From: Rhodopirellula sp.
GTDB taxonomy: Bacteria; Planctomycetota; Planctomycetia; Pirellulales; Thermoguttaceae
DNA length: 43,101 nucleotides
Direction: 5' to 3'
Assembly: GCA_012728855.1 (NCBI GenBank)
Contig: JAAYEH010000170.1
Span: forward strand, 1-43,101
Shown here: positions 1-8,044 of the stretch, in pieces
How the letters are laid out: each line of letters begins with the position of its first letter
How positions within the stretch are numbered: position 1 is the stretch's first letter
Notes under the pieces: model-generated
Seen by the model: the letters and a program-made list of their open reading frames with translations, nothing else
The model's database searches: none
Told to the model about the DNA's origin: nothing
Program-made: the position numbers and the translations under genes

Positions 1-845
1 ACACCAGCGACAAACTGCTGGCGATCGTCGTCAACGTTTCCTGCCCGTCGCAAGAGGTGGAAAGCAATCGCCTGCTCTCCTCCGACTACTGGGGCCCGGC
101 TCGCGAAATGCTCAAGGAAAAATACGGGCAAGACGTCACGATCGTGGGGCTTTGCGGAGCGGCGGGCGACCAGTCGCCGCATCTCCGTTACCGGCAGGCG
201 GCCGACGACCGGATGAGGAGCCTGAGAAAGCTGGACCGGCTGCGGGAACTCGCTCGGCGGATCGTCCACGGAGTCGACGAAACCTACGAGGTCGTTCAAA
301 CCGCTAAACAGGACGACGTGGTTGTGAAGCACCAGCATGCCGTCCTCCATCTTCCCCAGCGCGTCGTCACCGAGGCGGAATACCAGTCGTGCAGGGCCGA
401 AGCGGAGCGACTCAAGGCCCATCCTGGCGACGGCAGGGGAAACTGGAACGCCCGCGTTGTCGCCCGCTACGAAAAACTGGCGGCCGATCCCCATCCGACG
501 CATGCAACCCCCATCAACGTGCTCCGCATCGGCGACACGGTGATCTGCACCAACCAGTTCGAGTTGTACACCGACTTTGGAGTCCAGATGAAGGCCCGGT
601 CGAAAGCAATGCAGACCTTTGTCGTCCAGTTGGCCAACGGGGCCGCAGAGCCCCAACCTCCGGCCGACGCGCCGGAAGACGACACGAATGACTGGCTCTA
701 CGCCTCCAGCGGAACCTACCTTCCTTCGGAGCGGGCTGTCAACGGCGGCGGATACGGCGCCGTCATTCAGAGCAATGTGGTCGGTCCCGAAGGCGGGCAG
801 ATGCTCGTGGAAGAAACGGTGAAGATGATCAACGCCATGTGGTGA
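1..845 (+). CDS. Ceramidase-like secreted/hydrolase protein, 3' part only
   Basis: The reading frame is open from the left edge (first full codon at 3) to TGA at 843-845, so the N-terminal half is missing. The segment VVNVSCPSQ followed by a SADYW-like stretch and GAAGDQSPH resembles the neutral/alkaline ceramidase-like proteins common in planctomycetes. It aligns by eye with the same region of the complete relative at 5088-6614, where the corresponding text is VVNFACHGT and GMAGDVTQ. In ceramidases the Ser of the GDxSP motif is the nucleophile and the His of the other motif binds zinc; here the Ser is kept but the His position reads Pro/Ser, so this copy may not be a classical zinc amidase. 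Substrate unknown. A RAYT relic begins only a few bases after the stop codon. Confidence 0.6.
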   Translation, partial: TSDKLLAIVVNVSCPSQEVESNRLLSSDYWGPAREMLKEKYGQDVTIVGLCGAAGDQSPHLRYRQAADDRMRSLRKLDRLRELARRIVHGVDETYEVVQTAKQDDVVVKHQHAVLHLPQRVVTEAEYQSCRAEAERLKAHPGDGRGNWNARVVARYEKLAADPHPTHATPINVLRIGDTVICTNQFELYTDFGVQMKARSKAMQTFVVQLANGAAEPQPPADAPEDDTNDWLYASSGTYLPSERAVNGGGYGAVIQSNVVGPEGGQMLVEETVKMINAMW

Positions 846-848
846 CTG

Positions 849-1026
849 GGGATCTGTCGGATGACATGGGATGGCTGACCAACACCCACACACGTCGTTG
901 GCATTGGGCCCACGGGACGCTGGGAACGGGGCGTTTGTACCAAGGGCGGTTCAAGTCGTTTCCGATTCAGTACGACGAGCACTTCTTCACCGTCTGTCGG
1001 TACGTGGAGCGTAACGCCTTGCGGGC
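849..1026 (+). pseudogene. Fragment of a REP-associated tyrosine transposase (RAYT, IS200-like)
   Basis: The translated stretch GDLSDDMGWLTNTHTRRW, then GRLYQGRFKSFPIQ and CRYVERNALRA, is the characteristic middle part of RAYT/TnpA_REP proteins of the Y1 HUH transposase superfamily. The N-terminal part with the HUH motif is absent because similarity begins just after the stop of the preceding gene. The usual continuation after ERNALRA (NLVERAEDWRWSSL-type) is also missing. Both ends are therefore lost and the element is dead. RAYTs process dispersed REP hairpins, which makes this relic relevant to the many hairpin repeats in the window. Family assignment is from motif memory; the exact borders are approximate. 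Confidence 0.8.
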
Positions 1027-1204
1027 CTTCAACTCCAGGCCAATTTCGGAGAACACCTCGAAGGGGTCGGGGATGGTCTCTGACGCAGACCGCTTGCGTC
1101 TTCCTGGTTATGTGATACTATAACCGCCCCGTCACGGCCCCCTGCTGGTGGAATAAGTTTGAGGTGTGTAACCCATCCAAAGTCCACCAAACAAGGAGCC
1201 TATT
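1027..1204. other. Gap between RAYT relic and IS110 gene, with a half hairpin motif
   Basis: No gene is supported here. The sequence AAGGGGTCGGG at 1061-1071 matches the outer end of the hairpin family seen at 7968, 28095 and 41519, but no complementary arm follows. The last 80 bases before the recombinase start would contain the left end of the IS110-type element. An AAGGAG-like ribosome site (CAAGGAGCC) lies directly before the ATG at 1205. Confidence 0.4.
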
Positions 1205-2209
1205 ATGTGGCACGTAGGTATTGATCTTCACCGGGCGACCGTGGTCATCGCGGCTGTCAACGATGCGGGAGAAGCCAAAGACGCGGTCACGATCCGGTGT
1301 GAGGAGACGGCGTTAATCGTGGAAACCATCAGGAAGCTTGGCACGTTCCGGGCTGTGATCGAAGCAAGCGGCACCTATCGGTGGCTGTACGACCTGCTTC
1401 GCCCCTATGGTACCATCCTCCTGGCTCATCCTCTTCGATTGCGAGCTATGATACAACGCCGCTCCAAGACCGACAAGTTGGATGCGCAGTTGCTGGCCAA
1501 CCTCCTGCGGATCAACCAGATTCCTCTGGCCTACATCCCGCCGGAGCCCTATCAGCAACTCCGTGATCTCACCCGCTCGCGAGCGCGTTTGGCTCGTCAG
1601 CAGGCCGTGGCAAAGGTCGAACTGCGCGCGCTGCTGGCGCGGCGGAATTGGCAGTCGCCCTACCGGACTCCTTTTGGTGTTCGTGGCCTCGCCTGGTTTC
1701 GCAAGCAGGACTTCGGCCCGATGGACAACCTGATCCGCGATGAGCTTCTGTCGCGCATCGAGCACTTCCGGCGTCAACGGGTGATCTTCGATGAGCAGTT
1801 GGTGAAAGTGGCCGAGGATTTCCCGCAAACGGAGGCTTTGACCACGATCTACGGCATCGGTTCCTACTCGGCTTTGATGATCATCGCCGAACTGGGTGAG
1901 GTCGAGCGCTTTCACAAGGCCAAACAAGTCGGCGCTTATGCCGGGCTGACATCGCGAGTTCGGCAGTCGGGCGGCCACTGCTACCGAGGTTCGATCAGCC
2001 GAGAAGGTTCACCATGGCTGCGGTGGATCCTGGTCCCGGCGGCCATGAAGGCCGTTCGAAAGGATGAGAAACTGAAGAGCTTTTCCACACGAGTGCGGAA
2101 GCGTTCTAGTGCGAAGAGCGCACGGGTGGCGACCGCACGGAAACTGGCGGAGATTTGTTGGAAACGACTGCGGCGCTGGCATGCCGAGCATGCCACGGCT
2201 CCCGCTTAG
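1205..2209 (+). CDS. IS110-family recombinase (transposase)
   Basis: The 334-residue protein has the two parts of IS110 recombinases. The N-terminal RuvC-like DEDD domain shows D7 in VGIDLH, E53 in VIEASG, and D90/D93 in KTDKLDAQ. The C-terminal Transposase_20 domain contains IYGIGSYSALMIIAELGE, YAGLTSRVRQSGG and then GSISREGSPWLRW with its conserved serine. Length and motifs look intact, so it may be active. It is preceded by AAGGAG. IS110 enzymes use a bridge RNA made from non-coding sequence of the element, upstream of the gene in the IS110 group and downstream in IS1111. Here about 80 bases lie upstream before the RAYT relic and about 220 downstream before the next gene. The element ends could not be fixed by eye. 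Confidence 0.92.
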   Translation: MWHVGIDLHRATVVIAAVNDAGEAKDAVTIRCEETALIVETIRKLGTFRAVIEASGTYRWLYDLLRPYGTILLAHPLRLRAMIQRRSKTDKLDAQLLANLLRINQIPLAYIPPEPYQQLRDLTRSRARLARQQAVAKVELRALLARRNWQSPYRTPFGVRGLAWFRKQDFGPMDNLIRDELLSRIEHFRRQRVIFDEQLVKVAEDFPQTEALTTIYGIGSYSALMIIAELGEVERFHKAKQVGAYAGLTSRVRQSGGHCYRGSISREGSPWLRWILVPAAMKAVRKDEKLKSFSTRVRKRSSAKSARVATARKLAEICWKRLRRWHAEHATAPA

Positions 2210-2429
2210 AAGCTGAAGCTGCCACGCGCACCAACTCGGCTGCCGCTGGCCCGGCGCAAGGACTCGTGGGACCTCGGTCCGCACTGTTTGTGTGATTGGG
2301 CACGGTAGCCGGTGAATATTACCATGTGCGACGGGCGTCAGCTCGGCCGGCACGAATGGGTGTCCTTGCTGTTCGATCAAACGGACGACGGCGCGATGGT
2401 CGAGTTCATGGAATACTACAAGTAGCCGC
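2210..2429. other. Non-coding tail of the IS110 element plus a short coding-like remnant
   Basis: The 220 bases after the recombinase stop hold no complete gene. GGACTCGTGGGACC followed by CGGTCC can form small hairpins, which fits an RNA-encoding end of an IS1111-type element but does not prove one. A short open frame from ATG 2324 to TAG 2423-2425 (33 codons, ending MVEFMEYYK) reads like the C-terminal scrap of a protein gene that I do not recognise. A stop codon sits just upstream at 2306-2308, so it is not part of a longer gene. Confidence 0.35.
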
Positions 2430-3767
2430 CTACGCAACCCACGGCGCTCGCATCGCGCGGGAACGGAGGCGGTTGGCTTCGGGGTCGTTGACGAATTCCT
2501 CCTTAACCGGGTCGTAGACCAGATCCCGCTTGAGCCACATGCAGATGTTGGCCGCGTGTACCGTGGTCATGGCGCCGTGCATCGCCTCCGGATTGGCCAC
2601 GGTTGGACGGCGCGACTTGATGCAGTCGAAGAAATCGCGTGCATGGTTCATCGGACGCCGCATGAGGGCCGTGTATCTTTCGAGCATCTTGTCGACCTCG
2701 GCCAACAACGACGGCGAGGAAGCGCGGCTCTGCTCGTGGTCGCTCCCGGAGTTTGCAATCCAGCCCTCCGTGCCGTCGAATCGCTGGCCCGAGACGCCGG
2801 CCCAGGACTCGTGCTGCCGCGCGAGGATCAGCTTCACACCGTTGGCATAGCGGGCCACCAGACCATCGCCGAATGGGTTGTCGGCATACTGGTAGGCGAC
2901 GGCGGAGGTGTTCCTCGCGTTGATGCCCGCCTGGACCTGCATGATCGTATGCGCACCCCACTCGCCAATGCAACTGGTGTGGAAATCGTAGTGCCCTCGC
3001 CACGCGCCGCCGATGTAGGCGGCGTTGTACGGCCGCCAGGGGCAGGGACCAAGCCAGGCGTCCCAATTTATCTCGTCCTGCGGCGGCTCGGGTTCCGCGG
3101 GAAGCCAGTCGCGACGCATTAGCGCATCGTCCCACGGGGCAATTTGCGCGTAGGCGGTGTGCAGTTGGCCAAGGTGGCCGGAGCGGGCCAGTTCGATGCC
3201 GAAGACGCGATTGGGCCAACTCAGTCCCTGCGTGCCGCTCTGATACACGCGTCCGTAGCACCGGGCCGTCTCGACGACCATCCGCCCTTCCGCAATGGTC
3301 ATCGAGGAGGGTTTTTCGCAGTAAACGTCCTTGCCCGCCCGCATGGCCAGGATCGACGCCAGGGCGTGCCAGCGGTCGCCGGTGGCAATCACGACCGCGT
3401 CGAGGTCGGTGCGCTGGGGCAGAAACTCGCGAATGTCAGGGGACATGGCACAGTCCTTGTTCCCGTACTTCGCGTCGACCATGTTCTTGACCATCTCGCG
3501 CCGGCTGCGATTGGGGTCGCAGATCGCCAGGAACTGCACGTCCGGTTCTTCGAGCATCCCGCTCAGTACCGTCCGGCCGCGGCCACCCAGCCCGATGCCG
3601 CCCAGCAGAATCCGCTCGCTGGGCGCCGCCTTGCCGTCTTTGCCCAAGGCCCGCGCGGAGACCAGCAGGGGCGAGGCCGCCGCGGCCCTTAATAGCTGGC
3701 GGCGCGTCAGTCGCACCCTGGTTGGGCGATGGACTATGGGGCTGGCTTCGTCTGCTGCGTTGGTCAT
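2430..3767 (-). CDS. Tat-exported Gfo/Idh/MocA-family oxidoreductase
   Basis: The 445-residue protein begins with a twin-arginine leader (LTRRQLLRAAAASPLLVSARALG), followed by a Rossmann dinucleotide-binding segment (GGIGLGGRGR) and the family's CEKP motif in the sequence VYCEKPSSMTIAEG. The C-terminal half carries the usual alpha/beta domain with WDAWLGP and NHARDFFDCIKSRRP, typical of the planctomycete secreted branch of this family. Such enzymes oxidise or reduce sugar derivatives, usually with NAD(P); the substrate here is unknown. Its start is 46 bases after the stop of the upstream ThuA-like gene on the same strand, so the two probably form an operon. The gene ends next to the IS110 region without visible damage. 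Confidence 0.93.
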   Translation of the reverse strand: MTNAADEASPIVHRPTRVRLTRRQLLRAAAASPLLVSARALGKDGKAAPSERILLGGIGLGGRGRTVLSGMLEEPDVQFLAICDPNRSRREMVKNMVDAKYGNKDCAMSPDIREFLPQRTDLDAVVIATGDRWHALASILAMRAGKDVYCEKPSSMTIAEGRMVVETARCYGRVYQSGTQGLSWPNRVFGIELARSGHLGQLHTAYAQIAPWDDALMRRDWLPAEPEPPQDEINWDAWLGPCPWRPYNAAYIGGAWRGHYDFHTSCIGEWGAHTIMQVQAGINARNTSAVAYQYADNPFGDGLVARYANGVKLILARQHESWAGVSGQRFDGTEGWIANSGSDHEQSRASSPSLLAEVDKMLERYTALMRRPMNHARDFFDCIKSRRPTVANPEAMHGAMTTVHAANICMWLKRDLVYDPVKEEFVNDPEANRLRSRAMRAPWVA

Positions 3768-3813
3768 TTATCGGTCTCCGGAAGATGTTTGCGACTGCTC
3801 GCGCAAAGTCCAC

Positions 3814-4677
3814 TCATTGCTTCATAAACTCGTTGGCCAGCGGCGCAACCTGGTCGAGGTTCGGTGAGATGTCGACCTCGATCCGACCCAAAGCCCACGA
3901 CAGCCCGCCCAGCACGATCTGCTCAAAGATCTCGTTCGACCACACGTCTTCGCGGTGGCCCAGCGAGGTGTAGAACACGCGTCCCCGGCCATGCATGCGG
4001 GCCCAAGTGCAGGGGAAGGGGGGCCGGTCGTAGCAGCGACGGTCGGCTGGATTGTCCTTGTTCATCTCCGCGCAATCCTGTACCAGGATCACGTGCAGAT
4101 CCTTGGCGAAATGCATCAGGGAGAACCATTCCTCAAGCATCGAGAACGATTCTCCCAGTTTCCCAGCGCCCGGAAACCGGGGTGAGACCACACGGATCCG
4201 GGCCACCTGCTGGGTGCCGTGGCCCAGGCAATCGGCCCCGCTGGCCTCGGGCAGCAACCACGCACCGGGGTGGATGGCCACAAACGGCTTTCCGCCTCGC
4301 ACGGCCGCATCGAGTTTCTTCCAGCCGCTTTTGGACAGCGGAGGGCTGCCGTCCTTGCCGGCCGGGTTCATGAGGTCGTCCGGTCTCCCGCAGGTGTAGG
4401 AGACAACGGCCGCGTACTGATCGAGGTCGCCGTCGAACACCGTTCCGTCCTTGGTACACTCCACGTCGAGACCGGCGCGGTCGGCTATTTCCGAACCCAG
4501 CCTCTCGGCCAGCGACAGCGACTGGCCTTCGCGCTGCACGACCGAGTGCTCGAACAGCGCGCTGCGACTGAAGAAGAGAACGCGCGGGCGGCGCTCGCCG
4601 CCGGCCGGAGCGGCCAGCGCGGCGCCTCCGCCGAGCAACAACGCCCCCAGAGACTGTAGAGCTTGCCGGCGTTGCAT
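3814..4677 (-). CDS. ThuA-like domain protein, secreted
   Basis: Start chosen at ATG 4677, with GGAGG about ten bases upstream, giving 287 residues. A longer frame upstream lacks a signal. The N-terminus MQRRQALQSLGALLLGG is a probable Tat or Sec leader ending near AAPAGG. The mature part shows the ThuA (class I glutamine-amidotransferase-like) fold: RVLFFSRSALFEHS, YAAVVSYTCGRP, AVRGGKPFVAIHPGAWLL and, near the end, GRVFYTSLGHREDVW. ThuA-like proteins are linked to sugar metabolism in proteobacteria but their chemistry is unsettled. In planctomycetes they are often paired with Gfo/Idh/MocA oxidoreductases, as here, where the oxidoreductase follows directly. Role in carbohydrate modification is inference. 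Confidence 0.88.
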   Translation of the reverse strand: MQRRQALQSLGALLLGGGAALAAPAGGERRPRVLFFSRSALFEHSVVQREGQSLSLAERLGSEIADRAGLDVECTKDGTVFDGDLDQYAAVVSYTCGRPDDLMNPAGKDGSPPLSKSGWKKLDAAVRGGKPFVAIHPGAWLLPEASGADCLGHGTQQVARIRVVSPRFPGAGKLGESFSMLEEWFSLMHFAKDLHVILVQDCAEMNKDNPADRRCYDRPPFPCTWARMHGRGRVFYTSLGHREDVWSNEIFEQIVLGGLSWALGRIEVDISPNLDQVAPLANEFMKQ

Positions 4678-4850
4678 GGTCGATACCCTCCGGTCTAAAG
4701 ATGAATCAACGCGGCTCATAATCGCCGCGGGAAACCGCGAGCGAATGTCCTTTCTTGGCACCCGGCCACCATTGTCGCACGGGCCACGACCCGTGGCAAC
4801 AAGGTTGGCCGATCGCTCAGCGGTGGGGGTTCTGCGGCAAGTTCGTCTGC

Positions 4851-4960
4851 ACCGCAGGCCCAACGGGCCGCGCGCCGGTTGGGACTTGGCCGGTGTTCTT
4901 TCCTGGCACCTGAACCGATATCCGCGCCTCCGCTTGCGCGCGGCCCGTTGGGCCTGCGGT
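4851..4960. repeat. Perfect 25-bp inverted repeat with 60-bp spacer
   Basis: The arm at 4851-4875 starts ACCGCAGGCCCAACGGGCCG and is matched base for base by the complementary arm at 4936-4960, which ends CGTTGGGCCTGCGGT. The element lies in the 410-base gap between the divergently transcribed ThuA-like gene (start 4677) and the ceramidase-like gene (start 5088). No coding sequence is supported in the gap. It could be a small non-autonomous mobile element, a REP-type pair or a transcription stop; a T-run does not follow either arm. Confidence 0.8.
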
Positions 4961-5087
4961 TAAAGGACGATTAGGCAACGCATGAGTCCATGGCGGGACG
5001 GGACTTGTTGCGACTGTCGCGGGCGTGCGGTACGATGGTTTCGGTTTCCAGTGCCGATTGATGGTCATAGGAACAGGAGAACAAACG

Positions 5088-6614
5088 ATGACAGCGCGAA
5101 GTCTTTTCGGAATTGGTTTCTTACTGGTGAGCGTATTGGTGGCAGCGGCAAACGCCGCGGAGCCGGCCTTCCAGGCCGGCTTTGCCGAGCGCGACATCAC
5201 GCCCGAGATCGGCATGGAAGCGCCGGGCGGTTACGGAAAAGCGTATCACCGGTCGCTACACGATCCGTGCAAGGTGCGGGCGGCGGTGTTCGGCGAGGGA
5301 TCGGCGAGAGTGGCCATCGTCGGGATCGACGCCTTGTTCATCCGCCGCGCGACGGTGCTGGCGATCCGCCGGCAAATCCAGGAGCAATGCGGGATCGCGC
5401 CCGAAGCGGTGATGATCGCGGCGTCCCATTCGCACGCGGCGGGGCCGGTGGGGTTCTTCCTGCCGGGCGAATTCGACGACGCCCCGCCGCTAGTCAAGTC
5501 GCTGGTCTACGACAAGACGGTGACAGCGAATCCCGAGTATCTCGCCCGCGTCGAGCGCGAGATCGTCGCGGCCGTTGTTGCGGCCGATGCGGCCAAGGTG
5601 CCCGCCCGTGCCGCGGCCGGCTTCGGCCAAGACGAGCAGGCGGCGTTCAACCGTCGCTTCCGCATGCGCGACGGCTTCTCGATGACGCATCCCGGCCAAG
5701 GCAATCCGGATATCCTGGAGCCGGCCGGCCCGATCGATCCGCAGGTCGGCGTGCTGGGCGCGTGGAGCAACGAGGGGGAGTTTCTGGGGTGCGTGGTCAA
5801 TTTCGCCTGCCACGGCACGACCGGGCCGGGCGGCATCTCGGCCGACTGGATCTATTACCTTGAGAAGACGATCCGCGGCCTGATGGGCGACAAGGCGGTG
5901 GTCGTCTTCGTGCCGGGCATGGCCGGCGACGTCACACAAGTCGACAACCGCAACCCGTACCGGATCAAGCAGTTCGGCGAGGTCTCGGCGCGGTACGTCG
6001 GCGGGCGCGTCGGCGCGGAGGCGCTGAAGACCCTGGTGGCGGTCGAGCAGGCCGCCGGGCCGCTCGCGCCGGTCGCCGCCCAGAGCCAGGTGCTCAAGAT
6101 CAAACGCCGCGCGCCCAAGGCAGAACGCGTCGCCCGCGCGATGGAACTGGTGAAGCAAGAGGCGGGCAAGGTGGACGCCACCGAGTGGACGTTTGCCAAG
6201 GAAATCGTCGTGCTCGACGCGCGGATCAAGAAAGAGCCGATCGCCGACGTGGAAGTGCAGGCGGTGCAGGTCGGCCCGGCCGTGTTCTTGTCGTGCCCGG
6301 CGGAATACTTCTGCCAGTACGGGCTGGACATCAAGGCCGGCAGCAAGTTCCCGTTCACGCTGCCGGTATCGCTGGCCAATGACTGCATCGGTTACGTCCC
6401 GACCGAAGAGGCGCTCAGCCCGCGCGGCGGCGGCTACGAGACGCGGCTGACCAGCTACAGCAACCTCGAGCCGTCCGCGGGACGCCAGATCGCCGAGGCG
6501 TTGATTGGCCTGGCCGCGCGTTTGCAGCCCGGCGCCGTCCCGACGCCTCCTCCGCTGCCTGAGTTCCAAGGCCAACCCTGGTCCTACGGCCGCCTGCCGC
6601 CGGAGTTGGACTGA
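5088..6614 (+). CDS. Neutral/alkaline ceramidase-like secreted protein
   Basis: Start at ATG 5088, with AGGAG eight bases upstream, giving 508 residues. Residues 1-24 are a clear Sec signal peptide ending VAAANAAEP. The mature protein begins AGFAERDITPEIG, the classic opening of the neutral ceramidase N-terminal domain, followed by AASHSHAAGP and VVNFACHGTTGPGG, which supply histidines at the positions where characterised ceramidases bind zinc. The nucleophile motif GDxSP reads GDVTQ here, with Thr replacing Ser, so activity on ceramide is uncertain. Planctomycetes carry many such paralogs whose substrates are not known. A second, incomplete member lies at 1-845. The amidohydrolase gene follows after 35 bases on the same strand. 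Confidence 0.85.
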   Translation: MTARSLFGIGFLLVSVLVAAANAAEPAFQAGFAERDITPEIGMEAPGGYGKAYHRSLHDPCKVRAAVFGEGSARVAIVGIDALFIRRATVLAIRRQIQEQCGIAPEAVMIAASHSHAAGPVGFFLPGEFDDAPPLVKSLVYDKTVTANPEYLARVEREIVAAVVAADAAKVPARAAAGFGQDEQAAFNRRFRMRDGFSMTHPGQGNPDILEPAGPIDPQVGVLGAWSNEGEFLGCVVNFACHGTTGPGGISADWIYYLEKTIRGLMGDKAVVVFVPGMAGDVTQVDNRNPYRIKQFGEVSARYVGGRVGAEALKTLVAVEQAAGPLAPVAAQSQVLKIKRRAPKAERVARAMELVKQEAGKVDATEWTFAKEIVVLDARIKKEPIADVEVQAVQVGPAVFLSCPAEYFCQYGLDIKAGSKFPFTLPVSLANDCIGYVPTEEALSPRGGGYETRLTSYSNLEPSAGRQIAEALIGLAARLQPGAVPTPPPLPEFQGQPWSYGRLPPELD

Positions 6615-6649
6615 TCGAGAGATTTCGGTCGCAATGGACGGGGACATTG

Positions 6650-7951
6650 ATGAGTTTCTTGGAAGTCTCCGTACACGGCAACGCAATAACGGAAAGAGAC
6701 GTGCAGACCGGTACGAACCGTGAAACGATTCGGCGGATTCGGGCTCGCTGGGTCTTTTCGGCGGCCCGGGCGCCCGTCGCCGAGGGCGTTGTGAGCATTC
6801 GCGGAGGGCGGATTCTCGAGGTTGCGCAACGCGCGGACGAGCGCGGCGTGGAGGATCTCGGCAACGTCGCGATTCTGCCGGGCTTTGTCAACGCCCACAC
6901 GCACCTCGAATTCAGTTCGCTCGCCGAGCCGCTGGGAGAGCCGGGTATTCGCTTGCCCGAATGGATCCGGGCGTTGATGGCGTGGCGTAACAGCGAGGCG
7001 GGGTTACGTGCCGAAAACACCATACAGGGCCTGGAGGAATCGGTTTGCCTCGGCACAACGACGCTTGGTGAGATTGCTCAGACGGGTTGGCCGCAGGCGG
7101 CGTTCGAGAGCGTCGCGGTGGGCGCGATGGTGTTTCTGGAGCTGATCGCACCGCGGCCGGAGAACCTCGAAATGGCGATGGAGCAAGCCCGCCGGCACCT
7201 TCAACACAGCCATAGCCGCTGGCGTCGCGGGCTGAGTCCGCACGCTCCCTACACGGTTCGTGGTGAACTGTTGGACTATGCCATCGCGCTTTCCTCGGTC
7301 CATCGCGTTCCCCTCGCCTTTCATCTCGCGGAATCTCGCGAGGAGTTGGAACTGCTCCGAAGCGGAACCGGCCCGCTGGCGGATTTTTTGCGAGAATTGG
7401 AGAGCTGGGATCCTGGCGTGGTCGCGCCGCCGGCCCGCCCGCTGGACTATCTTCGCCGCCTGGCTGCCGCCGACCGCGTGCTGGTCGTACACGGCAACTA
7501 CCTGGATGACGACGAAATCGAACTACTCGCGGAGAATTGCGACCGTATGGCGGTGGTTTACTGCCCGCGCACGCACGGCCACTTCGGCCACCCGTGCTAC
7601 CCTTTGCCACGGATGCTGGCCGCGGGCGTTTCGGTCGCGCTGGGCACCGACAGCCGTGCCTCTTCGCCCGATCTGAGCATGTTGGCCGAAATGCGAGCGG
7701 TCGCCCGAAAGCATCCCAGCGTGGATCCTCGAACGGTTCTCGAACTAGCCACGCTCCGTGGGGCGAGATCGCTTGGACTCGATCGCGAGGTCGGAAGCCT
7801 CGAGCCCGGCAAATGCGCCGACCTGGCGATGGTTGCCTTGCCGGACCGCGGCGCGAAGGATCCCTACGAGTTGCTCTTTGACAGCGACCTGCCCGTGGTC
7901 GCCACTTGGTGCCGGGGCGAACCGGTGTACCAGGCGCCGGCGCAAGTATGA
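6650..7951 (+). CDS. Amidohydrolase-family metal-dependent deaminase/hydrolase
   Basis: ATG 6650 is preferred (433 residues); a TTG codon lies directly before it and the homologous core starts only near RRIRARWVFSA, so a later start is possible. The enzyme has the subtype fold of S-adenosylhomocysteine/8-oxoguanine/aminofutalosine-type deaminases: LPGFVNAHTHLEF gives the HxH metal site, SPHAPYTV and VVHGNYL provide further histidines, and GTDSRASSPDLSM gives the catalytic Asp. The C-terminus (GSLEPGKCADLAMV) completes the composite beta domain. It probably deaminates a purine-like or related small substrate in the cytoplasm; which one cannot be told. A hairpin repeat follows its stop, and hisE is convergent beyond it. 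Confidence 0.85.
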   Translation: MSFLEVSVHGNAITERDVQTGTNRETIRRIRARWVFSAARAPVAEGVVSIRGGRILEVAQRADERGVEDLGNVAILPGFVNAHTHLEFSSLAEPLGEPGIRLPEWIRALMAWRNSEAGLRAENTIQGLEESVCLGTTTLGEIAQTGWPQAAFESVAVGAMVFLELIAPRPENLEMAMEQARRHLQHSHSRWRRGLSPHAPYTVRGELLDYAIALSSVHRVPLAFHLAESREELELLRSGTGPLADFLRELESWDPGVVAPPARPLDYLRRLAAADRVLVVHGNYLDDDEIELLAENCDRMAVVYCPRTHGHFGHPCYPLPRMLAAGVSVALGTDSRASSPDLSMLAEMRAVARKHPSVDPRTVLELATLRGARSLGLDREVGSLEPGKCADLAMVALPDRGAKDPYELLFDSDLPVVATWCRGEPVYQAPAQV

Positions 7952-7967
7952 AGGCGCAACGCGTAAG

Positions 7968-8036
7968 GGGGTCGGGAGTCTTTTTTCCGTAGCGGCCGCT
8001 TGGGGCGGCCGCTACGGAAAAAAGACTCCCGACCCC
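7968..8036. repeat. Hairpin repeat family A, copy 1 (perfect 32-bp stem, 5-base loop)
   Basis: Left arm 7968-7999 begins GGGGTCGGGAGTCTTTTTTC and continues through CGTAGCGGCCGC; the right arm 8005-8036 is its exact complement. The loop is TTGGG. The flanks read AAG on the left and CTT on the right. The element lies between the convergent amidohydrolase and hisE genes. The left arm is bordered by five Gs and the right by four Cs, the reverse of copies at 28095 and 41519, so this copy appears inverted relative to them. It lacks the roughly 35-base internal segment seen in those copies. Confidence 0.95.
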
Positions 8037-8044
8037 TTCTTGGT

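Noticed and set aside
7968..8036. Family A hairpin as an intrinsic terminator
   Set aside because: The T-run lies inside the stem arm rather than after the stem, so it lacks the usual terminator layout, though it may still affect transcripts.
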